Part shown: positions 1-7,809 of the stretch, one piece after another
How the letters are laid out: each line of letters begins with the position of its first letter
Numbering within the stretch: the first letter of the stretch is position 1
From: JAYWAM01 sp043782425
GTDB lineage: Bacteria; Pseudomonadota; Gammaproteobacteria; Burkholderiales; Usitatibacteraceae
Reading direction: 5' to 3'
Assembly (NCBI GenBank): GCA_043782425.1
Contig: JAYWAM010000225.1
Location: 1-12,810 of the forward strand
Length of the DNA: 12,810 bases
Position numbers and translations under genes: made by a program
Notes under the pieces: model-generated
Databases searched by the model: none
The model's input: only the letters and a program-made list of their open reading frames with translations
What the model was told of the DNA's origin: nothing

Positions 1-108
1 CGGCCTTGATCCCCTTGCAGGGCGCGCTGCCCGTTGCATCGGGCAACCGTTTCGCAGGCGCGCGGCATGCCGCACGAATTCCCTGCTACACCCCTACACA
101 TGACCCTT
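1..108. other. unassigned DNA downstream of the AddA-like gene
   Basis: This stretch follows the helicase-nuclease stop on the minus strand. It contains a 12-bp palindrome GCGGCATGCCGC (62-73) and a small possible hairpin GCCCG-TTGCAT-CGGGC. Open frames enter from the left edge on both strands, but none is recognisable. No intrinsic terminator with a T-run is visible after the operon. Confidence 0.3.
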
Positions 109-3100
109 TTAGTTAAAGGAAACAATTTGGGAAACTGGAAAATCCCACTCGCGCCACCCGCTCAGCAGGGGAAAATACAGGCCCAGTTTGATGGGCTGCG
201 CGCTGCTCTGATCGAGGCGCTGCATGAGAGCGGCGTAGCGTTCGAGTTGCGCTCGATAGCGTAACTGTTCGTTGTCCAGAAAATTCTCTACGTTGCCGCC
301 TAGATGTGTGCCGGTCTTGAAGTCGATGATCCAGCGTGTGCCTTGTTCATCGACAAAAGTGCGGTCGATGGCGACGTTGACGAGCACGCCATCAATGCTG
401 CCGGTGAGGCGCCACTCCGAATGCGCACTGGCGTGCGCGCCCAGCGTCCAGCGTCCGCGTTCATCGGCGAGCGTGGCGCGCAGTGCGTCTTGCACGCGTG
501 CCTGAGCCTGCGCCACTTCCGTCTGCGGTACGCCGCGCTGGGCGAGTTTCTGGCTGATGACAGTAGCCAAACCAGCAACGCGCTTTTCATCCCACTGCGC
601 CAAGCCTTCTTCGGCGATAGCCTGTAGAAAGCGATGCACTACGCTGCCGCTATGTTTGGCGGTCTCCGAGGCCCAGGAAAATTCCACCTCTTCGGCATGC
701 ACCTCGCTGGCCACCTCGTTGGTGCACGCAAACTTCACTGCTTGCGGCGGCGCTGGCGCTACCCAATCGCTTGATAGCCGTCTGATAAACGAGGGCGGTG
801 GCGATGTTGGCAAGGGCTGCTCTGCTTGCTGTATTGGCCTGACCGCCAGAGCGCCGACGAATTCTTCGCGCGCCACCGACCACAGAGGCGCGAGCAACGA
901 ACCGGTTTTGGGTTCGCGCAGTTGCGCATCTTCCTCACGCAAGGCAACGCTGCCGAGCAGATGCAGGCGCGTGCGTGCGCGCGTCGCGGCGACGTACAAC
1001 AGACGCACCATCTCGTGATCCTGCTTGATGCCCTCCAGCCTGGCGATGTAGTCGTAAATGGCATCACGTTCGGTTCCCGCTTCGCGTATCGGCGCGAGCA
1101 GCAACTCGCGCCCTTGCTCACCGGCGCGCGTGCGCTCCATCCACACCATCAGGCGCGTATCGTCGCGCCGTGGCGCGCGCCCCAGGCCGGGAACAATGAC
1201 GCAATCGAATTCCAGGCCCTTGGCTTTGTGTATGGTCATGATCTGCAAATGCTCATCGGCGTGCGCATCGGGTGCGGCGTAGAGTTGCGCCAGTCCGGCC
1301 TCAAAATCACTCAGGCTAGTCAACGTTCCGGAAATTTCTTTGTCTTGCAGATAATCGAGGTAGCGCTGCACCTCGTCGAGCTCAGTTACGTCTTCAGCGC
1401 CTGCCGCCCCACCAAGGGCAAGCCAGGCGCCTTCCACGCGGCTGCGCAAAGTATCGCGGCGCTGATTTTCCAGCGCAGCCTGCATCACCTCGCGCACACG
1501 CAGCAGGCGTTGTTGCCCATCGCGCGACAGACTCGCCACGCGCGCTGCGTCATTCATCAATTCGTAGATAGTGTGTTCCGCCTGGCCTTCAGCTAAAGCC
1601 ATCAGATCGGCAAGCGTCAAGCCGCAGCACGGTGCGCGCAACAGCGCCAGCCAGGCGGTGCGATCCGCCAGGTGCAGCAGCGCGCGGGTCAGCGCGAGCA
1701 CGTCCTGCACGCATTGGCGATCGGCAAGACCATCGATATCGATGGCGCGAAAGCGCAGCCCGGCAGCCTTGAGCTGCGGCACGATGGCGTTAAGATGCGT
1801 GCGGTTGCGCACCAGGATAGCGATACTGGCCTGCGCATTCTCCACACGGCATTGCCGCACCAGATCCAACACGCGCGCGGCTTCGGCGCTATTGTCGCTA
1901 CCAAAAAATGGATGTAGCGTCACCGCCGCACCAGGCGCCGCTTCATGTTCGGCAAGCGCATCGACATAACTCACTGCCCCGCTGGATATGTCTTCCTCTT
2001 GCGGCATGATGCGGCGAAAGGTGTCGTTCACCCACGCGACAATACCGGCCTGCGAACGAAAATTCACCGTAAGCGCGAGCGGCGTCAGCGCGACATTGCC
2101 CAGACCCTCATTACGCGCCTTGAGAAACAGGCCGACCTCGGCCTCACGGAAGCGGTAAATGGATTGCATCGGATCGCCCACCAGGAACAGCGTGCGCCCG
2201 TCGCCCTGCTGCCATCCGGCGGTGAGTTTTTCCAGTAACTCGAATTGCGAGAACGAGGTGTCTTGAAATTCATCGATCAGCAAATGGCGCAGACGATAAT
2301 CGAGCGCCAGCGCCAGATCGGTGGGCGCATCGGCTTCACCCAGCGCGCGGCTGGCCGCCTGGGAAATTTCGGTGAAATCGCATTGGCCGTGCGCAGCGAA
2401 CACGCTCCACAATTCTGCGGTGGCGCGAGGCAATAAGGTGACGATGGCGTCCAGGGCTTCCCACTGCTCTGTGGAATATTTTGCCGGGGGCAGCACGCGC
2501 ACCTCCAGCAACGCAGCACGCAGCGGCTCGTCGTTGCGCAGCACATCGAGCAGTGCGCTCATGCGCGCTTTCATCAGCTTGCTGTGATCTTTTTCCGCTT
2601 TGGTTTCGCCCGGCGGGAAACCGATATTTTTATTCAGCGCCTTGCGCCAGGTTCCTTCTATATTCGTCAGCAGCAATTCAATCAGCCCGAGCCAATTGGC
2701 GTAGTCTTCATGCGCGACGCCGGGTAAGGCTTTCAGCCCTGCGCAAAAACACAGCGATGATTCAGGTACCTCGATAGCAATATTGTCGGCGGCAAAATTC
2801 GCCAGGTCGATAAGCTCGCGCACCCTGCGTGTTCCTGATCCATCCTCTCCCAAGAGGCAATGAGCAAGCAACTCGCGTGTGCGCGTCATGGCGCTTAGCC
2901 TAACCTGCGCCAGCACCGCCTCCAGGGCTTCGCGGTCACTGGCGCCGTGCAGATTGCGTAGCCATTGGTCACGATAACGCAACATGGCGGCGAGCAAGGT
3001 TTCCGCCATGTCCAGATTGTTGTCTAGGTGGGTGAGCAGGCGCGCTACTGCGCTGGCCGCCTCGTTTGCCACCTCGTTTTCCACCCCACCATCAACGCCT

Positions 3101-3591
3101 TCGCCTTCAAGCAAAGCCAGCGTGTTGCGCGCCGCCTCGCGATACAGCGCGCTGGCATCCTCCACACTTTCGGGTTGCGCGCCGAAACGCGACAACATCG
3201 GCATCTGGCGCGTAAGCGAAGCGCAAAACGCATCTATGGTCTGAATACGCAAACGCGCGGCGTTGTCCTCTATCTGCCAGCCGTGTTGCGCATCGCTCGC
3301 GCGCACTGCGCGCGCAAGCTGCCAGGTGAGTTTACGGTGCGCCTCAAGGGGCGGCAGGGCGCCGCGCGCGGCGTGCAGCGCTTCGATCACGCGCTTGCGC
3401 ATTTCCGCTGCGGCCTTGCGCGTGAAAGTGATGGCGGTGATTTCTTCAGGCGCTTCAACCCGGCTGAGCAGCAGTAGATAACGCTGAATCAACAATTCCG
3501 TTTTACCCGAACCGGCGGGCGCCTGGACGATGAAGGAGTGCTCGGCATCGAGTGCGCGCAGGCGTTGCTTGAGATCGGCGGCGTCACGCAT
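109..3591 (-). CDS. AddA/RecB-like UvrD-family helicase with C-terminal PD-(D/E)XK nuclease
   Basis: This is a predicted ATP-dependent DNA helicase-nuclease that unwinds and trims double-strand-break ends for RecA-dependent repair, acting in the cytoplasm with the AddB-like protein encoded just upstream. All superfamily 1 helicase motifs are visible in 1160 aa: Walker A APAGSGKT (24-31), Ia TFTRKAAAEM (55-64), II LIDEFQD (438-444), III VGDPMQSIYRFR (471-482), IV TVNFRS (508-513), V around TIHKAKGLEFD (786-796) and VI LLYVAATRARTRL (864-876). The C-terminal nuclease has His986, Asp1076, Asp1090-x-Lys1092 (IIDFKTG) and the QLERY motif (1115-1119), so both activities look intact. I chose the ATG at 3591 because it overlaps the upstream stop by 8 bp (ATGCGTGA) and follows a strong GAGGAGG ribosome binding site 5-6 nt upstream. 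The frame stays open a further 70 codons upstream, but that stretch is read inside the AddB-like gene. It could be named addA or recB-like. The helicase-nuclease call is firm; the exact subfamily is inferred. Confidence 0.93.
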   Translation of the reverse strand: MRDAADLKQRLRALDAEHSFIVQAPAGSGKTELLIQRYLLLLSRVEAPEEITAITFTRKAAAEMRKRVIEALHAARGALPPLEAHRKLTWQLARAVRASDAQHGWQIEDNAARLRIQTIDAFCASLTRQMPMLSRFGAQPESVEDASALYREAARNTLALLEGEGVDGGVENEVANEAASAVARLLTHLDNNLDMAETLLAAMLRYRDQWLRNLHGASDREALEAVLAQVRLSAMTRTRELLAHCLLGEDGSGTRRVRELIDLANFAADNIAIEVPESSLCFCAGLKALPGVAHEDYANWLGLIELLLTNIEGTWRKALNKNIGFPPGETKAEKDHSKLMKARMSALLDVLRNDEPLRAALLEVRVLPPAKYSTEQWEALDAIVTLLPRATAELWSVFAAHGQCDFTEISQAASRALGEADAPTDLALALDYRLRHLLIDEFQDTSFSQFELLEKLTAGWQQGDGRTLFLVGDPMQSIYRFREAEVGLFLKARNEGLGNVALTPLALTVNFRSQAGIVAWVNDTFRRIMPQEEDISSGAVSYVDALAEHEAAPGAAVTLHPFFGSDNSAEAARVLDLVRQCRVENAQASIAILVRNRTHLNAIVPQLKAAGLRFRAIDIDGLADRQCVQDVLALTRALLHLADRTAWLALLRAPCCGLTLADLMALAEGQAEHTIYELMNDAARVASLSRDGQQRLLRVREVMQAALENQRRDTLRSRVEGAWLALGGAAGAEDVTELDEVQRYLDYLQDKEISGTLTSLSDFEAGLAQLYAAPDAHADEHLQIMTIHKAKGLEFDCVIVPGLGRAPRRDDTRLMVWMERTRAGEQGRELLLAPIREAGTERDAIYDYIARLEGIKQDHEMVRLLYVAATRARTRLHLLGSVALREEDAQLREPKTGSLLAPLWSVAREEFVGALAVRPIQQAEQPLPTSPPPSFIRRLSSDWVAPAPPQAVKFACTNEVASEVHAEEVEFSWASETAKHSGSVVHRFLQAIAEEGLAQWDEKRVAGLATVISQKLAQRGVPQTEVAQAQARVQDALRATLADERGRWTLGAHASAHSEWRLTGSIDGVLVNVAIDRTFVDEQGTRWIIDFKTGTHLGGNVENFLDNEQLRYRAQLERYAALMQRLDQSSAQPIKLGLYFPLLSGWREWDFPVSQIVSFN

Positions 3592-6352
3592 CGTCGCCCT
3601 CCTCTTGCGCGTTATCTTGCTGCTGCGTATCCGTGGCGCGCAGCGCGATTTCGTTGATTCTGCACAGCGCCTGCAAGTCGCATTGCGCGCAGGTTGTCTT
3701 GCCGTGCTTGGGATCGACGCTCGCCACACCCGAAGCAAAGCCGCGCCCCAGCGCTTCGATTTCGCCGCGCCAACCAACAAGCACTTCATCCCACGAGGCA
3801 TATTGCTTAGCCGCTGCGCCGCGGCGCTGGGCGATGGTGGTGACGCCCGGCATCAGCTTATCTTCCCTGCCTATGCCATCGAACCCCAGATCCTTGCCCA
3901 GCTTAATACGCGCGAACGCCAGCGCCGCAATGTCTTCTTGCGCGGCAAATAAATAAAGCGGCAACTGCGGCTCATCGGGACGCGCGCCGAGCCAGCTTGC
4001 GACGTTGGCCGCGCCGGTTTTGTAATCGATGATGGCGTGCGCACCATCGGCGAGGCGGTCCATGCGATCGAGTTTTATTCGAACACGCACGCCGCCTGCT
4101 TCAGCTTCACTTTTTTGTTCGCAGGCGACGACTTCAAAGTCATTGCGTGCGCGCTCGTAATCGAGCCACATACCCACCAGCCGTTGCAGGCGCTGCTGTT
4201 CCAGTTCGGCAAAGCGCCCGTCAAGCACTGCCACTCCGCGCTGGCGCATGCGCGTCACTGCTTGTTGTGCGGCGGAAAAAAGCAAGGCATCGAGTTCCTC
4301 GCCCGGCATATTGTCGAGCCGCGTCTTGGTTTTGATTTGCAACCACGCGCTGGTAAGCACCGCGTGCAGCAAGGTGCCGCGATGCGCCGCATCCAGCCCT
4401 GGGGCGGGAGTGGCGGGCGTTTGCGCCGCCAAGCGATGGCGCGCCATAGCGCGAAACGGGCAGGCCGCCTGGTTGCGGAACAGCGCGGCGCCTGCGCTCG
4501 CCGCTGCGACCTGTCTAAACGGCGGCGCAGTATCGTCGGTGAGCTGTTCAATGCGGCGTGAGGCGTGAAGCACCTCGCGATACGTTATCCAGTCGTGAAT
4601 TTTCAGCGCGTCCGCAGCGCACTGCGGCAGCGCGGCGATGAGCGGACTGGGCAACAGCTCGCGCTCACCCTCGCGCACGGCGTAGCTCAACACCACTTCG
4701 TGTGCCGCGATTAGCCAGCCTTGCGTGATGCGCTGATCGAGCTGTAGCGATAGCAGCGCCGAGGATTCGGGCACGCCCGCTGCGCGCTGTAACGCCACCG
4801 GTAAAAAAGGATTGGGGCGCGCTGGCATGGGCCACGCTTCCTCTGTGAGCCCCATGACCCACAGGTGATCGAATGCTAGACCGGCCGCTTCGAGCACACC
4901 GAGTATCTGCACCGGCACTTCGGGCGCTTTTGGCTGAAACAAGGTGTCGGCAACAATGCGCGTGAGACGCGCCAGCGCTTCGTCGTAACGCATGCGCGGT
5001 GCGATGGCTTCAAGCGTAACCAGCGTGGCGAGCGCGCCGCGAAATTTTTCCAGGGTCTGATATTCGTGCGAGCTTAGGATGCGCTCGCCGGGAAATCCCA
5101 GCGTCGCCAACAGCGCCGCAAAATCGCGCGCCCATGCAGCGGGCGCCTGGCGCTGCGCGCGCAAGCTACGCGATTGCTCCACAAAACGCGCAAGACGTTG
5201 CAGGAGTATCGGGCAGGCGGCTTGTGGTGCATCATTTTCCACACTGTTGTCCACACCGTGGTTTGCCACATGCGCGGCAGTGCGGTGCAGGCGCTCTAGC
5301 GTGATGCTTGCGCCACAGGCTTCGCGCAGCGCCGCATCTAGCCTGGCGCGTTGCGCCATTTCCTGTTGCGCTCCAGCGATGAAGGGAGTGCGCATCAAGG
5401 CGCTAAATAGCTCGAAGTCCAGCGCCTGGCCGCGCGCGCTGTCGAGCACCAGTAGCGCATCGTGCACCAGTGCAAAGCTGGAAAGCGCTTCACCCAGTGA
5501 AAAATTGAAAGGCAACACCTCGTCCGCAGCACCGGGTAAGCCGTGTGCGGGGGCAAGTACCGTGGTAAATGTACTCGCTAACTGCTGGCGCAGTGTGTTC
5601 AGATCGGGAACCACAATGCCAATGTGCGCGGCGGGATTGGCGTCGAGACGGGTTCGCACCCACTTCGCGCAGGCGCTGATTTCAGCATCGCAAGAAGCGC
5701 AAGCCACCTGTTGCGCCTTGCCATCACGTTGCTCACGTTGCGCGTGCTGGATATTGCACCCGGCGTTGGCAAGCGCCTCGAACAAAGCCGCATGTTGCGG
5801 TGTGGTGATGTCAAACCCGTAAACAATCAGGCTTGAGGTTTTTGTGTTTCCAATCTTAGCAAGCTGCGCCGCGATCAGATCCGCGCTGCGCGCATTATCG
5901 CTAAAGCCCGCCTGACGACACGCGCTCTCGTAGCGGCCTGCCCAATCGAGAAAAGCCTTGGCATCTTCCTGTAACGCGGCAGCGCGCATACGCGGCAACA
6001 GCCGCCAGACGTGCGCAATCTGCCATGCGGCGCGGCACTGTAGAGCGGCTTGCGCTGGAGAAAGTAATCCGCTGGCGGCGTCTGAACGACGGATTGATTC
6101 TTCCCACAACGCCGTTTCCTGCGCCGCGCTTAACAACGGCGGCAGCGCGTGAGTGTCGACAGCGTGCAACACCGCAGTGTAACTGCGCTCGATAAAGGCG
6201 GACAGCGGCAAAATATCCGGCGTCGGCCACACTGAGCGACCGGCGCTTTGCTGCGCGCTATCGAATTGGCGTTGGAGATGCAGCGCCAGACGCTGATTGG
6301 GCGTAACCAGCGTTGCGCCGTTTTCCAGACTTGCCAGCAAGTCAGTGTTCAT
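3584..6352 (-). CDS. AddB-like DNA repair protein, [4Fe-4S] PD-(D/E)XK nuclease
   Basis: This 922-aa protein is the likely partner of the downstream helicase-nuclease. It fits the roughly 900-aa 'probable DNA repair protein' family related to AddB (TIGR03623, from memory). The N-terminal helicase-like fold opens with TLVTPNQRLALHL (14-26), where helicases carry a P-loop, but no GKT/S Walker A is present, so it should not hydrolyse ATP. The C-terminal nuclease shows His663, Asp762, Asp776-x-Lys778 (IIDYKTG) and PQLPLY (795-800). Cys631 (ACPFRAM) together with C888-x2-C891-x5-C897 matches the four-cysteine cluster that staples AddB and Cas4 nucleases, so a [4Fe-4S] cluster is expected. The ATG at 6352 has no clear ribosome binding site and lies 24 bp after the ferredoxin stop, suggesting translational coupling. 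Its 3' end overlaps the next gene by 8 bp. Residues 361-374 hold a V-x-N-x repeat. The nuclease and cluster calls are firm; the partnership is inferred from context. Confidence 0.9.
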   Translation of the reverse strand: MNTDLLASLENGATLVTPNQRLALHLQRQFDSAQQSAGRSVWPTPDILPLSAFIERSYTAVLHAVDTHALPPLLSAAQETALWEESIRRSDAASGLLSPAQAALQCRAAWQIAHVWRLLPRMRAAALQEDAKAFLDWAGRYESACRQAGFSDNARSADLIAAQLAKIGNTKTSSLIVYGFDITTPQHAALFEALANAGCNIQHAQREQRDGKAQQVACASCDAEISACAKWVRTRLDANPAAHIGIVVPDLNTLRQQLASTFTTVLAPAHGLPGAADEVLPFNFSLGEALSSFALVHDALLVLDSARGQALDFELFSALMRTPFIAGAQQEMAQRARLDAALREACGASITLERLHRTAAHVANHGVDNSVENDAPQAACPILLQRLARFVEQSRSLRAQRQAPAAWARDFAALLATLGFPGERILSSHEYQTLEKFRGALATLVTLEAIAPRMRYDEALARLTRIVADTLFQPKAPEVPVQILGVLEAAGLAFDHLWVMGLTEEAWPMPARPNPFLPVALQRAAGVPESSALLSLQLDQRITQGWLIAAHEVVLSYAVREGERELLPSPLIAALPQCAADALKIHDWITYREVLHASRRIEQLTDDTAPPFRQVAAASAGAALFRNQAACPFRAMARHRLAAQTPATPAPGLDAAHRGTLLHAVLTSAWLQIKTKTRLDNMPGEELDALLFSAAQQAVTRMRQRGVAVLDGRFAELEQQRLQRLVGMWLDYERARNDFEVVACEQKSEAEAGGVRVRIKLDRMDRLADGAHAIIDYKTGAANVASWLGARPDEPQLPLYLFAAQEDIAALAFARIKLGKDLGFDGIGREDKLMPGVTTIAQRRGAAAKQYASWDEVLVGWRGEIEALGRGFASGVASVDPKHGKTTCAQCDLQALCRINEIALRATDTQQQDNAQEEGDDA
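3597..3604 (-). promoter_or_regulatory. ribosome binding site fixing the AddA-like start
   Basis: On the minus strand the bases read GAGGAGGG, followed by CGACG and then ATG at 3591. This is the strongest Shine-Dalgarno sequence in the minus-strand operon, and it lies inside the last codons of the upstream gene. It decides the start against the longer open frame that runs to 3801, and it implies efficient translation of the helicase-nuclease from the shared transcript. Confidence 0.75.
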
Positions 6353-6376
6353 GCGCTTGCAGGCTAGTTACGATAA

Positions 6377-6700
6377 TTACTTCTCCAGCAGATGAGTCTT
6401 GTCTTTGACCTTGGCCCACTCATCGGCGTCAGCGGGCGCATCTTTGCTTTCGACGATGGGCTTCCAGGTTTTTGCCAGTTCGGCGTTGAGTTTGATGTAG
6501 GCGTGCTGCGCTTCGGGTACATCATCCTCGGCAAAGATGGCCTCGACAGGACACTCAGCCACACACAGCGTGCAATCGATGCATTCATCCGGATCGATCA
6601 CCAGCATGTTGGGGCCTTCGCGGAAACAGTCTACGGGGCAGACATCAACGCAATCGCTGTATTTGCACTTGATGCACGATTCAGTTACTACATACGTCAT
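6377..6700 (-). CDS. fdxA: 7Fe ferredoxin, [3Fe-4S][4Fe-4S] type
   Basis: This is a 107-aa low-potential electron carrier of the Azotobacter vinelandii ferredoxin I family, cytoplasmic and with no signal peptide. The cysteine pattern matches that protein exactly with an offset of one for the initiator Met. Cys9, Cys17 and Cys50 should bind the [3Fe-4S] cluster, and Cys21, Cys40, Cys43 and Cys46 the [4Fe-4S] cluster; Cys12 and Cys25 correspond to the free cysteines. After the two-cluster core (about 1-58) comes the usual acidic helical tail ending in LLEK. Family members serve various redox partners, and no specific partner can be read from the sequence. It is the first gene of the minus-strand operon, 24 bp ahead of an Fe-S nuclease gene. 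A weak GAGG ribosome binding site precedes the ATG at 6700 by 7 nt, and a candidate promoter lies about 40 bp upstream. The identification is very secure. Confidence 0.96.
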   Translation of the reverse strand: MTYVVTESCIKCKYSDCVDVCPVDCFREGPNMLVIDPDECIDCTLCVAECPVEAIFAEDDVPEAQHAYIKLNAELAKTWKPIVESKDAPADADEWAKVKDKTHLLEK

Positions 6701-6742
6701 GGAAAGGCCTCGGATATGCGGAAAAAGAAAAATAAGAATGCA

Positions 6743-6771
6743 ATTTTATCAGATGCGCACGCTGCTCAGAA
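6743..6771 (-). promoter_or_regulatory. candidate sigma-70-type promoter for the fdxA operon
   Basis: Reading the minus strand, TTCTGA (6771-6766) and TAAAAT (6748-6743) are separated by 17 bp. The -10 is good and the -35 is poor. Transcription would start near 6736, giving a leader of about 35 nt before the fdxA ATG. It is the only convincing -10 in the gap between the divergent genes on this strand. This is inference from consensus only. Confidence 0.35.
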
Positions 6772-6791
6772 CAGCATGCGGTACGTATGCA

Positions 6792-6808
6792 AGGCTTGCG
6801 CTAAGCCT
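6792..6808. other. inverted repeat AGGCTT-N5-AAGCCT between divergent operons
   Basis: A perfect 6-bp inverted repeat with a 5-bp spacer sits near the middle of the 203-bp gap between fdxA (minus) and the binding-protein gene (plus). It has no following T-run, so it is not an intrinsic terminator. It could be an operator shared by the divergent genes, but I do not recognise it as the site of any known regulator, and a 6-bp palindrome can arise by chance. Confidence 0.25.
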
Positions 6809-6903
6809 CCTTCCCACATAACATCTGTTATCAGCCTTGTGCTACAGACCTCAAGTTTGATTTAGCGTCGCCCCATACACATGGGAAACCGCATGGAGGA
6901 AAC

Positions 6904-7746
6904 ATGAAATTCGTCTATGTCGCTTTGTTTTTATCGCTGGGGTGGTCTTTGGTCACAGCCCAAGAGCAGCCCATTGCGCAAAACCCTTCAGCGCAGTTGC
7001 GCTTTGCCATTGTTCCTCAGCAATCACCCAGAGAACTGGCGAAACGCTGGGGGCCGATTATTCAATACATCAGCGAAAAATCTGGCGTGCCTTTGCAATT
7101 TCAAACTGCCAAAGATCTGGCGACTTATCAACACGAGATGCAGTCGGGGCAATACGACATTGCCTTCATTAACGCTTATTACTATGTCGCTTTCAGCAAG
7201 GTGGCCGGCTACAAGGTTTTCGCCCAGGAAAAAGATGCCCAATTCGTAGGCATTATGGTGGTGCGTAAAGATAGCCCCTACAAAAGCATTGAGGATCTGG
7301 AAGGCAAACTATTGGCCTTCCCGGGGCCGACGGCGGTCACTTCGCTACAGGCTTACACCTACATGAAGGAAAAGAAAATCAACTTCGATATCAGTTACGT
7401 CATTTCAATGGACTCGGTCTATCGCTCAGTCGCAAAGGGGCTTTTCCCCGCTGGGCAAGGTGAAATGCGTACCTTCGGTAGCATGGATGCAGAAGTTCGC
7501 GACCAGTTGCGCATTCTCTGGTCGGCCGATCCTATGCCGTCCTTTACCTTCAGCGCGCATCCACGCGTACCACAGGCATCTTTGCAAAAAATTCAAAAAG
7601 CCATGCTGGAGATGGCCGATGACCCTAAAGGCCGCGAATTGCTCAAAGCCATCAATATGAAGGGTATTGCCGCGGCGCACGACAGCGAGTATGAAGCAGT
7701 GCGAAAACTCAAGCTTTTGACACCGGAGTCGCCAGCCAAAAAGTAA
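6904..7746 (+). CDS. PhnD/SsuA-family periplasmic substrate-binding protein
   Basis: This 280-aa exported binding protein belongs to the PhnD-like phosphate/phosphite/phosphonate-binding family. Residues 1-19 form a signal peptide with a Lys near the start, a hydrophobic core and a likely VTA/Q cleavage, with no lipobox Cys. The mature protein opens with RFAIVPQQSPRELAKRWGPI (33-52), followed by DIAFINAYYYV (85-95), VVRKDSPYKSIEDLEGKLLAF (119-139) with the putative ligand-contacting GPTAVTS (141-147), and a C-terminal helical region ending near residue 270, all in the order typical of the family. A strong GGAGGAAAC ribosome binding site precedes the ATG. The next gene, 63 bp on, encodes a membrane-bound sensor GGDEF-EAL enzyme, and no phnC/phnE-like transporter genes are present. 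The likely role is therefore ligand detection for that enzyme. The ligand cannot be told from sequence. Confidence 0.85.
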   Translation: MKFVYVALFLSLGWSLVTAQEQPIAQNPSAQLRFAIVPQQSPRELAKRWGPIIQYISEKSGVPLQFQTAKDLATYQHEMQSGQYDIAFINAYYYVAFSKVAGYKVFAQEKDAQFVGIMVVRKDSPYKSIEDLEGKLLAFPGPTAVTSLQAYTYMKEKKINFDISYVISMDSVYRSVAKGLFPAGQGEMRTFGSMDAEVRDQLRILWSADPMPSFTFSAHPRVPQASLQKIQKAMLEMADDPKGRELLKAINMKGIAAAHDSEYEAVRKLKLLTPESPAKK

Positions 7747-7791
7747 TTGTCGCAATCATCCAGAAACATGCCACGATGGCAGTTAGCGCTT

Positions 7792-7800
7792 GGAGAGGAA
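7792..7800 (+). promoter_or_regulatory. ribosome binding site fixing the GGDEF-EAL start
   Basis: GGAGAGGAA lies 9 nt before the ATG at 7810. The frame is open from a TTG at 7747 and also has an ATG at 7768, but neither has a purine-rich sequence in front of it. The 7810 start also puts the first membrane helix at residues 7-24, as expected for this architecture. Confidence 0.7.
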
Positions 7801-7809
7801 AATAGCTTA

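Noticed and set aside
34..264. 76-codon open frame on the plus strand at the left edge
   Set aside because: It overlaps the 3' end of the helicase-nuclease gene in antisense, has no ribosome binding site and shows no family resemblance.
826..1596. 256-codon open frame on the plus strand opposite the AddA-like gene
   Set aside because: It is a shadow of the GC-rich coding frame with no recognisable domain and no ribosome binding site, and the opposite strand has clear helicase motifs.
3592..3801. 70-residue N-terminal extension of the AddA-like protein
   Set aside because: This part of the open frame lies within the AddB-like coding region, has an unnatural composition rich in Arg, Cys and Ser, and has no ribosome binding site. 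The strong site at 3597-3604 supports the ATG at 3591.
5079..5822. 247-codon open frame on the plus strand opposite the AddB-like gene
   Set aside because: The Ser/Arg/Ala/Cys-rich translation is typical of an antisense shadow, with no conserved motif.
109..6700. A new defence system made of ferredoxin, nuclease and helicase
   Set aside because: The nuclease and helicase motifs fit the AddAB/RecB-like repair pair well, and there are no defence-type neighbours or mobile genes. Only the ferredoxin linkage is unexplained.
7747..7809. Upstream TTG or ATG start for the GGDEF-EAL protein
   Set aside because: Neither the TTG at 7747 nor the ATG at 7768 has a ribosome binding site, whereas the ATG at 7810 has GGAGAGGAA at a good distance and puts the membrane helix at the N-terminus.
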